Shown here: positions 32,074 to 46,516 of the stretch, in pieces
Numbering within the stretch: position 1 is the stretch's first letter
How the letters are laid out: each line of letters opens with the position of its first letter
Notes under the pieces: model-generated
What the model was told of the DNA's origin: nothing
What the model saw: only the letters and a program-made list of their open reading frames with translations
The model's database searches: none
Made by a program: the position numbers and the translations under genes
Source of the DNA: Cantharellus purpuraceus
Taxonomy: Eukaryota > Basidiomycota > Agaricomycetes > Cantharellales > Hydnaceae
Length of the DNA: 64,000 bases
Direction: 5' to 3'
Assembly (NCBI GenBank): GCA_025174535.1
Contig: JALBUN010000008.1
Location: 124,001-188,000, forward strand

Positions 32074-32592
32074 ACCTTGACCTAGCAATCTAGTGAAACT
32101 AGAAAAGGTGCTGTGCTGCTATAGGAAGTCATCGAGGACTTATGGAGGCAAGCAGAATGCATGTTTTACTGAATTTATCTATCATGAGTTTAAAAGGTTT
32201 TTTCTTTTGTTTTCAGGAATTTACCACTTGAGACTATCGTAAAAAGGTTATTGTATTGGCCAAGTTCAGCTCATCGTTATCTATTCCAATCCTTTGTCTG
32301 GAACCGTGTTTTGTGCTGTGTCAAGATCTCGCCTCAAGTATTTCAATCTCTGTGATTGTGTTCAGAACTGGCTTGGACGATTGATTTCTGCCTTTAAAGA
32401 CCTACTTGATAACGGACCTTGAATTTGTCCTAGAGTGCAAAATAAACTTTGAGCATGACTAACCATTAATGGTCATTCCACTGGTCATGATATCCACCAA
32501 TTATACTATATACCTTTATAGATTTAGGGTATTTTCTACCTTTTACAAGACAGCTTGCCGTAGGCTGAGGGTTACATAAGGCGTCTAAGTAA
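32074..32592. other. intergenic: YIP1 3' end and CSF1 promoter
   Basis: 519 bp without a confident gene. An open minus-strand frame (32795-32466) is antisense to the CSF1 5' end and carries no domain. Confidence 0.5.
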
Positions 32593-35500
32593 TTGTTGGA
32601 AGAGGAGAGGAGGTTCCAACCTACACGCCATTCACCCAGTGAACACCTCAACGACAGGGATGGCTCCTCAAGAGCCTTCGGGAATGGCCCTAGATTGGTG
32701 AGCGCCCCATCTCGTTCATCGGTTCCGGCAGAATCTAGCTCAATATTTTCCAGGCTGCTCGTCGTGTCTTGCATCTTTTCGGTTATACTGGCCATAATGT
32801 ATCTATTCTACTCTAATCGAATGTTGGCTCTCCTCGTGGGCTATCTCTTGCGCTTTAGCTGGTGGAATGAAGGGAGTGACAGGGCATGGGTGTCATTGGG
32901 TACAGCGTGCTTGTCCATGGCGCATAGAAACCTTAGTGACAGCGTTCACGACAGAATCCTTCCAGGTGTCACTTCTGGCGGGAAGGGTCATGATCAAAGA
33001 TCTGAGATATCATTCAAGCAACCAGTCGTTTAGGGCGGTTAAATGTCGCATCACATGGAGATACTGGCTCTGGAGAACACGAGAGGGTTTTCATAGTCAC
33101 GTTGGAGAAGAAGACAGCAAAGGTGCACAAATATGCCTGTGTATAGGCTGTTAACTGCCCTTACCTATGATACAAGACAATCCCAAGGCCTCCACGCTCC
33201 CCTGTCGTCTACATATCGTCCTTGAAGGCGTCGAGTGGCGTTTATTCAATCGGACTGCAGCCTATAACAACATCTTGGTACGACTGCAGCGCCATTCGAC
33301 GCCAAATGGCTCAGTCCCAACCGGGCATAGCTCGTCCGCCTCTGGACAAAGCCAAGATTTCACAACGTTTGCTTCGGATGGCAGGGACGTGCCCATATGG
33401 ACAGGCAACGGCGGCAATCGACACCCTTCGTCGACGCCAGGCCACCCATCATCTTCACGCCCGACAACGTTCAGAGCAGCTTTCAAAGCCTGGTTTTCCA
33501 ATTTAAAACCCGATATGCACGAGATTCTCCCTATCGATTTGGTGGTTATTAATGGCGCCATCGTGTGCGGTAATATTTCCACACCAAGCCTTCTTGTGGC
33601 AAAGTTTGCGAGAGCTCGAGGTTCTTATAGTGTTGTTCCGGTGAGGGATCCTGGATAATTCCTGTCCTTTCACTCCTTACCATATATCCATGCGATGACG
33701 TATTTCAGTCGAGATCCTTGCACGACAAATACAAGACGGTAATCGACGCGAATTTCAGAACTGTCAAGCTTGACTTGCAACGCAATGATAAGTATCGAGG
33801 CTCGCTTGTTCAACATGGGATGGTGGTTTCCCGACATTTGGGGACGTGCGTAGGACAGTTTATCATTATTCAATCTGCGTGCAAACTGTTCTGCATCGAC
33901 CACAGTGACTCGATCAGTGATCAGCTTCCGTTTCCCATTTTTAGCCAACTCTGGAACGATCAGAAAAGGGAAGAGACTCGGAACGAGGCCGACGATATGT
34001 ATGCAAGGATGGAGGCTGATTTTGAGCAGGAGCCCAACGACTATGCAATCGTCGAGACCATTCTCGAGACACCTCAGCTGGAATTATCATATTATTGGGA
34101 CGAGCCTGGTACGTGCTTCAAGCGATCTTTCTTTGGTATCAATGTCAAGCATTCTATTGGTTTGGGCCGCGAGTAGGTATTGTACCGTCTGGTCACCAGA
34201 AAGGAAACTCGGAAGGACTGGAGTCGCACGATGTGGGCAACGGGGATTTGGCACCCCAATATGGGATAGATATTGCTCTGCAGGGCGGTATTGCACGCTA
34301 TGGGCCTTGGGCCGATCGACAAAGGTCAGTATTGGTATTATCATACCCAATAGCGCACAATTGTATCAGACACCAGTCTTATGAATCTGTATGCTCAGAG
34401 TCGAGTTGCAACGTCTATTTTTCCCACCGACGTACCAGACCGTGGAGCCGACGGCAATTCTCAAGCCAGGGGACACTCGTATATACACAGCACTGAAGGT
34501 CTTTGTTGAATTGCGCGATACAACGACTTTCCATATTCCATTCAGGGAACCATCAAAGGTAACAGCAAACCGAACTATCCACTAATCACATGGCTTACCA
34601 CTCGTCAGGACTGGCAATTCGATGGAACAAAGTTCGTAGGCTCAACGCGCAAGCGGAGGGAAGGTGGATGGCTCGAAGTACGTGCTGGTGGAGATTCTAC
34701 AATCAACTACGTTCTGCCGTGGGTCGCCACTCAGGACGGCTACGATGCGCTCCTGGAACTGCATCTGGACCAAGTCAATGTCCTATCCAGTGTAAATGAT
34801 ATGCAGCTCGTGAAAGCGGATTCGTCTAGGGCGAGATTTATCTCGTGAATATTTAAGGCGAAGACTTACTGTATCATTTCTCCTGGACAGGTGTTATGTC
34901 AGCTTCCCACACCCAGACGCTGGAATGACTCGCGACGGTGGATATTTGATGTATCTTTCCGAATCCCCACTATTCATATCATTCGCGACCATATAACCCT
35001 TCTCACGGATCTAGGAAAGGACTGGAACTCAGGGTCTCCGAGTGATTTTAATAGGTGGATACCTATGCAGTATGTGGTCAATGTCATCATGCAGGATTTC
35101 GAAGTCAACCTGTACCTGAACGATCAAAACATAATCACACATCCTCATGCACGAGACGCCAATAGTAAGTGATTTTGATCGTCCCAATGCATAACTAAAT
35201 TCTTACGTCCAAAGCACTGTTAACACTGCGAGGCAACAAGTTACGAAACTCGGTCGAGGTACCATCGACTGTATTTCGACCGCAATTCACCAAAATACCA
35301 TTTTGGATTGAGGTGCCGGGTGTGAGGTTGAGTTTGACTTTACCAAAGTGGAATACACACTCCACCTTTGCCTCAACACGGACTACCGATTTTGGTAGCT
35401 TGGGATTTGTGCGAGTCGATTGCTCCTTCCTGTACTATTCGAAGACGCTACCGGAGTATATTGATCATTTAAAACTGGATATCACAGTAAGCTACTGTGT

Positions 35501-38500
35501 TTCGAGTATTTCCTCCCTTCTTGTCCTACTTCATTTATAACAGGCTCATGATATGGTGTTCATCTCGTTTGGATGGGTGGCCCGACACTTAATGAGCGTT
35601 CGCGACAACTACTTCGGCAACTTTACCAATTTCTCCACGCTAACAGAGTATGTCACAAAGCGGAGGAATCATCAGCCCGTTGGTGACCCTGTTGAACGGA
35701 AGTGGCGACAGGGAAAGGTTTGCCTGTTCTTTGCTGGAATTTGTGGGATGCTGAGACTTGCTTCAATAGTCCAATATCTTCGAAGTGACACTCAGCATTC
35801 AGTTCGAGCACTTGATAATCGTACTGCCTGCTGGCTTACAAGGCTATGAGTACTCCCTTGAGCCATCTCCAGAAGCAGAAGAACGATCTGATAAGGAGCC
35901 CAACAACCTTGGTACCTGCGTCGTTATGCTCCAGCCCGAGTTTCAACTTCAGTTGCGGACTCATGACTACTCTATGGGTAAGGTTTGCAATGCCTCTAAC
36001 TCATCTAGCCGCTACTCATCATGTTTTTTCGAAGAAATGTCAATAAATCTCAGCCCGATGACTTTGTCTGTTGTCGAGGATCTTGTCCATAATCTGGTTG
36101 CCGAATCGTATGAAAGGCTTGGTCAGCAAAAGCTCCAGATTGATGGTAAGCACTTACTCACATTATATAGAGTAATGTAAATTCTCATGCATAACTAGGC
36201 ATTAATATTCTGGCCAACCGGCTATTCGGGCCACAGCCTAGAACGTCAACTTACCTTTGTCTTTGGGAGTTTCAGTTTGGCGCCATCACTGGTGTCATGT
36301 CGACCATGGAACTTCGAGGCCTATCTGCGGCCCTATCCTCCTTTCGTGTCAATTTCATAGATGCAGTAAATGCACCAGCCGCAAATTTCGCGATGCCGTC
36401 CGAGCCGGATGGTAATGCTCTTCCACATAGTACACTAATAAGTCAACTGATTGATCAATGCCGCCATCTTAGTGACGTTCCTCAAACTTAACCTGAAGTC
36501 AGTAGATGTAGCTTGGGTGATTGACCAGACTAGCTTGCAACTCCATATCCCTCAAGGCATCAAAGTTGACTTTAATGACCTTGCTGGTAGTTCATATAAG
36601 AAAGTCATTGAGGTACGTGTGTGCCACGCAGTCGTACGCGCGCTACTGCGCTCAGGGACGCATCGAGAGACTTGGTTGGAAGCTGGGTCTGTTGCTTTTG
36701 ATGTGGGTGTGGACATCTATTCTTCGCCACATGGATGGCGCGAGGCTGCTGCGGCCCAAATGAACCATCTCGCCGTCCAAGATGCTCTCACTCGTCGTGC
36801 CTGGTTCCTTTATGAGGATCCATCAGGGCACCCCTCAACTCGTATGTTCCGTTAACTCTCACTCCCATGATCCAATTAATCACGACCGCAATAAGGTATC
36901 CCTTCAGCCTACCACTTCTCCATGTTCTTACCAAAGCCAAGGTTTCCAAACTCATCTCTTCGTGACGAAATCCCTCAAGGTCCCAGAGTACATAGGAATT
37001 TACGAAAAAGTCATCCCAACATAGAGTCATTGAGCGCTGTTGAATCTGACGAAGATGAGCATGTATCTGAAGCAGAAAGAGATGCACGTTTGGCGTCTGT
37101 AGATTCCTTCTATTGCCTTTTGCTCTAAATTAACATTAAACTTCTCCTGCAGACACTCCCGACCTGCTACGCCATTGTTGTTCAACGAGGACTACGATGA
37201 TCGGAGCATGTCTAGTTCGGACGAGTCGGATAATGATATCACAAGTGGCTCGTCTAACTCAGATTCAGACGAGGCCGAACATGAAGAACGTACGAATGAT
37301 CAAAATATATTTTGTGCAGATAAATACTGATGCGAAATAGCCAAAGCCAACCTCGTGAATGTGAGGACATCCTCCCCAGTACTATCACACTACAAAAACA
37401 TTGTGAGACGGTTTCAATCTCACTTGGATTATAGCACTATGTTCCGGGCCCCTTCTTTGTTCACTTTGGTTCGGGTAGGTTCTCACTTGGTGCCAAGACT
37501 ATATGTTGATGTTGTTTTTATGGCAGGACATGTCACTTCCTCTGGACGATGTCTCTGGCAGAGCTATCCCATCTGCTTATTTCAACGTCAACCGATCTCA
37601 TTCGAAACGATCTCATGACGCAAGTCTAGCGTCAATCGTTCGACTCATTCGAAGTAAACATGTGGAGGTGCTTATGACACCACTTTGTATGCACGTCATC
37701 AAGAGAATCTCAGACGAGGTTTCCAGTTCAGTAAGCACAATATACAACCTGCATTGAACGTGTGATCAACCCCCAATCCAGAACACAAGTTTGGAGCTGG
37801 TAGTTGATTCCATTACCAACCAGTATCTACTTGACGCACCCACGGAAACTATTGCGTGTGCTTCTCAAGAGTGTCTTGATGCGGAGGTGTCTTCTCTACG
37901 CCTTCGAATCTTGCAGACTCTTGTCGACGTTGATGAGGCTATAACGCCATCCTCAGCTCATCTTCAATCACCAGTTTTACCCCTTCATGCCCCGGATTCT
38001 CGAATCGTATCTGACATTGTACTGTCTCTTCACAACCTTACCGCAAGTTTCTCGGACGTGTCGGGCCATCCTCATGTCATGTCGAAGCCCTCAACGATTC
38101 TTCGTGGATCCTTTTCTCAAGTGAGGGCCCATCTAGACATGTCCGTTTTCCATGCTCTGTCCCGAATGAACCGCACACTACAAATATCACGTCAGTGCGC
38201 GTTCGAGTTGGACGAGTCGAGGACTGTATCGACGTCGGACAATTTCCATATGGAGTTAGGAGACACGCGATTACAGTTTCTGGGAAAGGCTTCCCCAGAG
38301 ATCATAATTGCCACTTTAGATTCTGTTGCATCGATTGTTCGAGAGGCTATAACTCATGCAAAACGGACCAAGGGGGCGGCTAGGCAACATCAGATCTGGA
38401 GTACCTTGCAATTTTGCCGAAGTATTCACATGGATGATCCTCTTGCAATGACGCAGCCATCACTCTTGGTCCAGGAGGGTCGTCCGCAACGGATGCGTAG

Positions 38501-41500
38501 CGATGCAACTTGGAAACTTTTCATGTACCTTCGACATTGCTTACGTTTTCTTAGTGCCTCGCAGAGAGAAATGCTTGGTAGGGAGACGCTTTTCTCGGAT
38601 ACACCAGTTTTGCCTGAGCAAGTGGATGATCTCATAAGCATACTCCAGGATAGACTGGCGGGATGGGGCTTTGACCTATCTCGTGAGGAAGTGGCGATCC
38701 TCCCTTTTGTTCGATATTGTTTTCCTTCAACGCACACTTCTGCGGACAGGCCACGGGACCCATGCGGCCATCTTCCTATATTATCCTTCCACTCTGGTAC
38801 TTTGGTATTTTCCGTCTTCGAACGTGCGGCATTGCTTGATAACACTCCTGGGAATACACTCACCTTCGGCCCCCTTCACTTGGTCTATCGGTATAAATCC
38901 CAGAAACTCAAATTGCTCCCTCTCAAAATCTCAGGTGCAGCTGTAGGAACATTCCTTTCCGATCTTGACTCAACTTCAACTCGACATCATGTCCTATCAG
39001 CGGTCGTCGAGGACGTGCGTTACACCATACACCCTAGCTTCATTGTCTTCCTCCAACGTTTGCTACGGCTGCACGGGAAATATGCCTCAAATAAACCCAC
39101 GACATCATCTCCGTCTCATTATGAAGGCCGTATGCCAGATGATTACTGGGAGTGCTTCATAGCGGTCAAATGCCTATCCATCCAGGCAGCCGTAGAGGGC
39201 ATGGTGCTTGAAGTAGGGCTGACAGATGTCAACCCGATCATGTCTATGCTATGCGCAACCCCTCTTCCTAGGGCACAACCTAGGCTGCGACGATTCACTT
39301 CAGGTCATCTCATACTGAAGTCATCTCAGTTGTACACCCGTGTCAGGCAGGCAGATGACAAGACGGAACCTTTCAGCTCAAATGGTCGAGACATTCTCAC
39401 AAGCCTCGCATTTTCCTCCCTGGTTATTGACGCGAGCTATCGTATGACTGGGGAACAGCCTGCTGTTATCCATGGATTACTCGCCATGAATACTTTAGTG
39501 CTGAGTGTCCCCCGAAGCGCATTGCTGACTTACCGTCTTATTGAGGAATGGCGAACTCAATATCTGCCGTCCGTATTTTTGTCTTTTAAAATAAGATACA
39601 TTGACGATGTAGACCTCAGGAACATACATGTTATGACAAGCGAACTTTTTGCCGAATTAGAGAAGCGTCAAAAGGTGCAGTCGTCGAGACAGCGGATCCA
39701 AACAGTCAAGCGCAGGTCCTTCCCCATCGTTGAATTTCAAACGTCGGTCAAGACAGTAGGGATGGTACTGCAAGTCATGCACGGTACTTGGTTTTCCTGG
39801 GATGTGCACAATATTGTGGGATTTTTGCGCACTGTGGGCGCTCATACGCGAAGTCCAAGCTTTGCTTTTGGTGTGCAGCTAGCGTCACAAACAATTCAAA
39901 TCGGAGCGCAACCTGGTGAGACAACAGGGCAAACAGGAAAGTGCATCAAGCTGCTCTTACCTGCTTTCCGAGCGTCTGGTAACTATGATGGATTCCAATT
40001 ACGATCCCATGCCATCATCGACGACTTTTCACTCCCTCTGAAACCAAAGTATATGGATGATATTCTTGTTGTTCAGCAAAACCTCGGGACCCATTTCTAT
40101 GATGTGCTTGATCTCATCGCTGAAGGCCACAAAAAACGATCATCTCCTAAGAAACTGTCAATGCTCTCGATAAAGTATGATGTGGCGTTCATGTTGAAGG
40201 GATTTAGCATCTGGATAGAGGCTCCCACAACCACACTTGCTCTTACATCAAAACAAGTGACAGGCACGTCGAGAAACGAGAAAGGTTCGGCATGGGATTT
40301 CGCTGTGTTCGACCTTGCACTGGGTCTCTCTCATCATTCAACTGATACACGCCCCTCCTCTGGATTTGATCGCAGTTTAAGGTCTGCATATATGGTCCTA
40401 GATGTGAAAGCTAGTAGTTCCCTACTGGCTTCTCCTGATGTCCAGTCGTCCCGTATTCTTCGTTTACAGATTAGCCGGATGCACGCAGTCATGTCGCCCA
40501 ATTCCATTGGGGAACTGGGAGATTTGGTGGATCATATACAGGTAGGAGAAGAGTCTTCCGACTAATTGACTATGACCATTATTTCTGTTGACAACAGGCC
40601 GAACAACATCTCCGACAAGAGCAGCGCGCCCTCGAACTCCAGGAGATTAAAAACAAGACCAAACGTGTCATGCGAGCATTTGAAGTGCAAAAGGCTGCGA
40701 CGTCTTTGCAGAGATCGACTTCTTTCCTGGATAATCGAACGCTACTCATCGACGTCGCCGACATAGGCATAGCTTTCCCTTTGGCATTGAAGAATGAGAT
40801 CGAAGTAGACGCAATTGGATCGGTCCCGGCCTTCTTGATGTCAATTAAATCTGCGACATTCGCCGTGAAGCGTTACAAGTCCGGACATGCATCCATGGGC
40901 AGGCTTTCCTTCCAATTTGTGAAGGAGTAAGTAATTGTTCTACGTTGTTTCTGCGAGGGATATTGAAGATAGGTAGATTCGAACAGTCAAGCCCCAGCCA
41001 ATTTGATGGTGATCAACATCAAAGTCGTAACAAGCTGCTTTATCCGGGAATGAAGGCAGATTTCCATTCCGGAACTTCAACCGTTGCACGACATTGGCAT
41101 GCATCTGCTTATGTCGATGGCTTCGTGCTAGATCTGGACCCTACAATTGTAGACAATGTCTTTGGCCTTGTCGACGTTTATCGCAAGGGTAAAGAGCGTA
41201 TCGATCGCCTCACCGTCATACCTCAGACAACGAAGTTGGGCTCAGACACTACAGCTGCTGCAGTGGCAGCTAGCTATCTAGCTGTAAAGACTTCCAATAT
41301 CCTCGTCACGCTGGTGTTTCACACGGGAAAACTCCATCTTCGCGGTATTCAACCCGATATCGGCAGAGGGGATTCAACGGTTCTGGACGCCGAAAGTGAT
41401 GCGCCGGATGTGATAGATTTTCCCACAATTACTGTGTGGGGTGACTATCGGGCCACCCCAGCAGCATCTAAGGTATCGAGTTCCCAGGACCAAGAGCCAT

Positions 41501-43904
41501 CTGTTTTGATATTTGGGAGTCGAGTGCACAGGACGACTAACAAGATCCAACCCTCGATCTTTCGTTTCCTCCTTGGCTTTACTGAAAAGATCGAGGATCG
41601 CCTTCGGCTTTCAGATTCTGAAGCATCATCGTCAAATCGAACGAGATCCTCCAGTGACTTTGAGGTAGGCAGTCGAGTTGGCAAGGAATTTCTAGCCCCC
41701 GGCGTTTTTAGTGGGATCCAACTCAGTTTCAGTTTGCGCATCGACTCATCAAGAGTGGAGCTCGATTGTGCACATGATCTTGGGGTGGTGGCGGCCCTTC
41801 ATTGGCAAAGTGGGGGTTTTTTAATGACAGTTTCTCCTAGAGCACGGACTGCTCATTTTGCGGGTTCTGTTACTGGACTGGAAGTTGATCTGAGACACCT
41901 CAAGCATCAAGCTGGCACGGTACAGACAGCCAAGGCAGACGCTCGAAATCTTGCGTTTTCAGTTTCGTATCTTCAAACAGATAGCGTTGAGGGTGCCCCA
42001 TCACAGTCAGTATCTGTGGTCGTGGACACTGAGTTTGGGGCGGCCCTACGATTTGACAGGCTTCAAGATATACTCATATTCAAGGCGATATATATTGACC
42101 GACTTTCAGAAACTGTGCCTCAGCAAACGGCGAAGTCTACTTCGGTCACAAATAAGCCTACAGAGGGAATTCCTGGACTTACCACGTTTGTCTTAGTTCG
42201 TGCTCGACTTGTCAACTTGCACCTCGATCTGGGGCATAATGTGGCTGCAGCCGAGGTCCGCCTGGAATCACTTGTCGTTCGGAGTCGAATCGCGGGATCG
42301 GTGACAGATCTATCCGTGTCCATTGCTCACACAAGCCTCAATCTCGAAGATGAGAGGCCTTTAGGGGGTTTCCTGCGCCTCCCCGACTTCTCTTTCAGAA
42401 CCGCACGTCGTAGCAATGTCCAGCTCGGTACGAAGGATGGAATTTCCAAGATGCTGGATGTGTCACTTTCGAGTGGTGCATTGGATATTGTGTTGCAGTC
42501 TGAGAAACGAACGATTCTCCAATATTAGTATGTCATCATCACGGCCCACATTCTAGTTGCTTATGACCATCCCGCAGTGCGAAACCATTCCAGATACATA
42601 TTGCTGACGACTGGTCCGCAATCGACTGGAATCTACTTCCTGAAGAACGAACATTGCGTCTGGACTTCTCCGTTGTAGGGATGGAGGTTCTTGCTATTGC
42701 AAACCTGCAATCAGTCCCCAGGATCATCAATTTGTTATCGAAATTACGGAACGATTTGAACATGCAACAAATTGATGCCAGGAATGCCCTCGCGACATCG
42801 TCTATTGCTCAATTACCCAAACCCGACAGTGCATTGTCGGAAGTTGCTGACGCCATGATACGTTCAGCCCTTTCAAAATTGAGTGATGGCCCAGCCTTCT
42901 CATACATCATTGTTCAACGTATGAAGCTACGGCTGGGGAACCTCCGATTAGCTCTGTTCAGGAATCCGAATGATCCAGAAATGGCATTATTCCAAGGCAG
43001 ATATGTTCATGCGGAGCTCGAACGAGTAGTACACTCGCTCGACATGCCCCCGGCTCGTAGACTCAAGCTTTCTTTTTCCTCCCTCTATCTTTCGAAATAT
43101 GCATCTCTCAAGTACCGGTCTATCGGGGATGCACTGATGGCTATACCTTGGCTGGAACGTCTCCTCCAAGGCGCGAACGAGTGGACTATTGCACGAGTAC
43201 CCGCAATGAACCTCGAGATGAACAGTGATGTCAAATACGAAGGACGGCAGGAAGTGCTCGAATATGACCTCGTTGCTACAGCCGATGAACGGGCACAGTC
43301 ATTGAGAGGTATCTATGTCTCTTTGAACTTGTCCCTCTATATCTGGGCTGGGGCATTGGTTAAAGGCCTCGGTCTAGAAATAGATAAAGCGCTGGTCACA
43401 AGTGGTTTCAATAAGCCAGCAGCAAGAGTTGTCGCTGCAACTGTAGCCTCTTCCCCTGCTCAGGCGGCCTCAGGAGCTGAGCAGGACGAAGGTCAAATGG
43501 AGACTACATCGGCTCCACCCTCCACTGCACCCCCTGCCCCTTCTCTTGTTTCTGCTAAGTCTTCAACAGGCATCAGTCCCTCTTCCCCTGCCACGATGCC
43601 TTCACACGAAAGCGATGCACTATTACCAAGGAAATATCACGCGCGATCTGAAACATCGATTGATTACGGGACAATAGAGCAACTTGGAGAGGCAACCCCC
43701 GATGCCAAAGCGCCTTGGTTAGGCCTGAAGGAAACTGTTCCGCCCCGTGTACACGAGTATGCGACATTACCAATGGAGGTGCTGATGAAAATGCTGTTGG
43801 AGGTGTACAGTAAGCAATTGAAGATGGCGACAAGGAAAAATTCGAAGGCACAGTCTATGCACGAAGGGGTTGGGTACGTGGGCAGTTCGGATCAGGGTCA
43901 ATGA
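32593..43904 (+). CDS. CSF1: CSF1/BLTP1-type bridge-like lipid transfer protein, very large multi-exon gene
   Basis: Csf1-type proteins are long grooved tubes of repeating beta modules, anchored in the ER, that move phospholipids between membranes. In yeast Csf1 is needed for cold growth and GPI-anchor lipid supply. A single N-terminal membrane helix (LLVVSCIFSVILAIMYLFY) is followed by family motifs VSLLAGRVMIKDLRYHSSNQ and TWRYWLWRTRE. Further on come FYWFGPRVGIVP and SRSALLTYRLIEEW. Traced early exons: 32593-32899, 32943-33122, 33177-33640, 33709-33845, 33945-34108. Long open exons follow, such as 37791-40565, 40945-42528 and 42654-43904. The total is roughly 3,200 aa. The ATG at 32593 gives about 50 residues before the helix. 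A later start is possible. The C-terminus is Ser/Pro/Ala-rich, then VHEYATLPMEVLMKMLLEVY. Confidence 0.87.
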
Positions 43905-44912
43905 TAGGGAGTTTTATCATTATTCGTGTGTTACTTACAATCAGTGGTCATAATGTTGTCTTTTGGGTCATTGAATTTATTTTCATTGTTTTTGTGGAAG
44001 GTGGACTGATTCTCGGAATATTGTGCATGACAGTCATGATCTCATCACGCAGAGGGGGGTTTTGCAATGTCTGTATCCACATATGTGCACGACGAAATAG
44101 ATGTGATTAGAATGGCGATTGATGTATGCAAATTATGTAAAGTACAATTGGTGATATCACCAATTGTTCTTTCAATCCACTACGTTCGACAGCTTCTAGA
44201 AATTTGCATTTTCACCACTCTTGAGAAATATACAGGTGATTTTGTAATCAGTCGGGATTGGTTGTTGCAGCACTACCGAAACCGGAAAGTAGGGGTTTTC
44301 CTGATACATCAGTGAAACAGGTGGTGCGGCGCTTCAATTCACGGGCAGCGGGACAATGGTAGGCAGTGCAGGCGGTAGATGATGTGCGCATCAGATTAGT
44401 CCGAAAAAAGACTGGTGATGCTAATCAAGTTATGCTATGGAAATAATCGTATATAATCATCAATTTTTTGCATAATTTCTTGCAGCCGAGTTTCAGCAAT
44501 ACACCTGATCAGTGACCACTCCACGTGCCCGCGATTTTCATTCTGAGCCTGTGGTTCTCCATGCGCCGCCTGCCAGTCTGGGATAAGCTCTCTAACCAAA
44601 CCTCCCACCATGATATACAACCATCTCCAACCAACAAGGGAATGCATCTCACTGCGAAAACTCGAAAAACCTGGATGAATACAATAACGGACTATGTACT
44701 ATATACTATTCCTTACTACTGACGTCTTTATACCATGCCTTTCCTACCTACTACGGACAGCAGAGACCTAAACCTCTAGAACACGCTATCCTGTCACAGG
44801 GTAAAAACATCCCTCCACGATCGGTCTGACCAAAAATTGACTCATATGCGTAGAACCCGTTCCACGAGTCCGGCTTGTAAAGAGACGATGAATTTAAATG
44901 CAAATTCAATAT
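43905..44912. other. intergenic between convergent CSF1 and membrane-protein gene
   Basis: About 1 kb with only small, domain-free open frames. It contains the palindrome at 44144-44167. Confidence 0.5.
44144..44167. repeat. perfect 24-bp palindrome
   Basis: Two 12-base arms (first arm ACAATTGGTGAT) are exact reverse complements with no spacer. It lies 240 bp past the CSF1 stop. It could be a 3'-end hairpin, a dimeric protein site or chance. Confidence 0.8.
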
Positions 44913-46335
44913 TCAACTGAGTGCATCGATCGCCACCTCCGCCTGCCAAATGCCCACGCGTCTCACGGCCCTCAGTACCGCTGGTGCTGGGACTATGAGA
45001 ATAAATGCAGGAGGGACGAGGATGAGGAGTGCAAGCGTGACAAGGAGTGTGAGGCCCGGCTTGATGACGAGAAAGTAAAACAGTGCTTGATACGACGTCA
45101 TATCGCGGAACTGATTAGGAAGGAGGGGGTATGGTGTATAAGAACATGATAGTAGATACGATGAAGGTAAGTTACCATGAGGAAAGATAGCCGTAAGAAA
45201 CTCGTCTCAGGGACGGCTATTGGAGACGATCGACCGTGCTCGAGACTGGACTCAGTCTCGCTAGAGGTAGGCGTGCGCATTCGGGAGAAGATAGGATGAG
45301 GGGGGTGAGGTGGTGAAATTGCGAGGGGACCGTGGAAGCGCGTTTGTAGAGAGATCTAAAACAAAAAAGTCAGCTCATCAGCTCGTGATTGAATGGAAGG
45401 TCAAGCAGTAGGCATAGAGCAATTGATCCCCGACTCGCAGGCAAAAAAACGAGATAATCCCATGCTGCAGTAAGCCACAGGGAGTTGTGCTTAGAAAAAG
45501 CAAGTGAAAAATAGTCCCCGTGTGAGTTTTCCAAGAATAATAGAACGAATTCGAAAGTTAATCAGTCATAAACCAATGTGAACTCACCTCACAGCGCGCA
45601 AGTACACGTGCTCCTAGAAGGTCAAGAAAACAAATGATCAAGCCAATGGGGAGGGTTATCAATAAAGTTGTTCCGGTCTGACGATTATTGTGATATGAGG
45701 GATTGTCACATCCCAGAACCAAGTCAGGAAAAGCTCACCAACGTCCCTACGAACAAATATATCCATGCAACGAGTTCGAATGGGAAGTTGATAAAAAGCA
45801 AATGAAACAAAGCAGCATAATACGGTCGTCGTATCAGAGGTCGAAAGTATCGTTTTGCTCGGGCCAGAAATGGAAGATCCGAGGTTGACCCTGGTGTTCG
45901 AAGCATGCAAGTGTCCGGATCGGCTTGAAAGAGAGATATCATGGTCCTAGAGGAGCTAATGACGGTTTGAGCAAGAGATTGCACCGAGTGGACGGTCGAA
46001 GAGTGTGACGTTGTGCGACGGCGGCGTCCCCCCAGCAACGGGCTCGTTTCCGATTCCGTGCCACTGTTGTGTTGCAAGGAGCTGATCTGAGAATCTTCGG
46101 AGACCTGCGCAGCACGTCGTGCGCTTCTCACTGTGTTTGCACGGATCCTCCGACTGGTGCGAGGACCAGAAGGGTAAGGCGGCGGAGGGTCCACTGGTGA
46201 TGGGGCCACATCGTTTAGTTCAGCTACAAAATGTTGGGCCGGGGAAGTTGGAGGATCTGGGCTGGGTGGCTTTGGAAATGGTACAGGACAATTGCCTTGG
46301 TCATGGTCAGAAATGTGCCTGCTTGTGCTGGCCAT
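44913..46335 (-). CDS. integral membrane protein with sensor-like (PF13796-type) domain
   Basis: Exons (minus) 46335-45739, 45677-45588, 45355-45176 and 45110-44913 are in phase, giving 354 aa from the ATG at 46335. The N-terminal 140 residues are a disordered Pro/Ser/Arg-rich cytosolic region (PPPPYPSGPRTSRRIR, ETSPLLGGRRRR). Four hydrophobic spans follow in two pairs: RPYYAALFHLLFINFPF with WIYLFVGTLTGTTLLITLPI, then YQALFYFLVIKPGLTLLV with LALLILVPPAFILIVPAPA. This doubled arrangement resembles the 'putative sensor' domain of bacterial histidine kinases, also found alone in fungi. No kinase is attached. The function is inferred only from resemblance. Confidence 0.7.
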
Positions 46336-46516
46336 CTCTGACTTTATCACCGTGGAATGGGCTAACGTAAGCTGCGGACTTCAAATATCCACCTTGCCTT
46401 CGCTCGCCTGTGTCGATCGATTCAAAGGTGGATGATGAACGAGTTGGAAGCATCAGGTCGTGTGCGCAGAGCGAGGAAGAAGTCTCACTAGCACTGTTGG
46501 TACCTGAAGAACTCAC

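Noticed and set aside
44898..45149. Plus-strand 83-codon charged ORF
   Set aside because: It lies opposite the last exons of the sensor-like membrane protein, which have consistent splicing and membrane segments.
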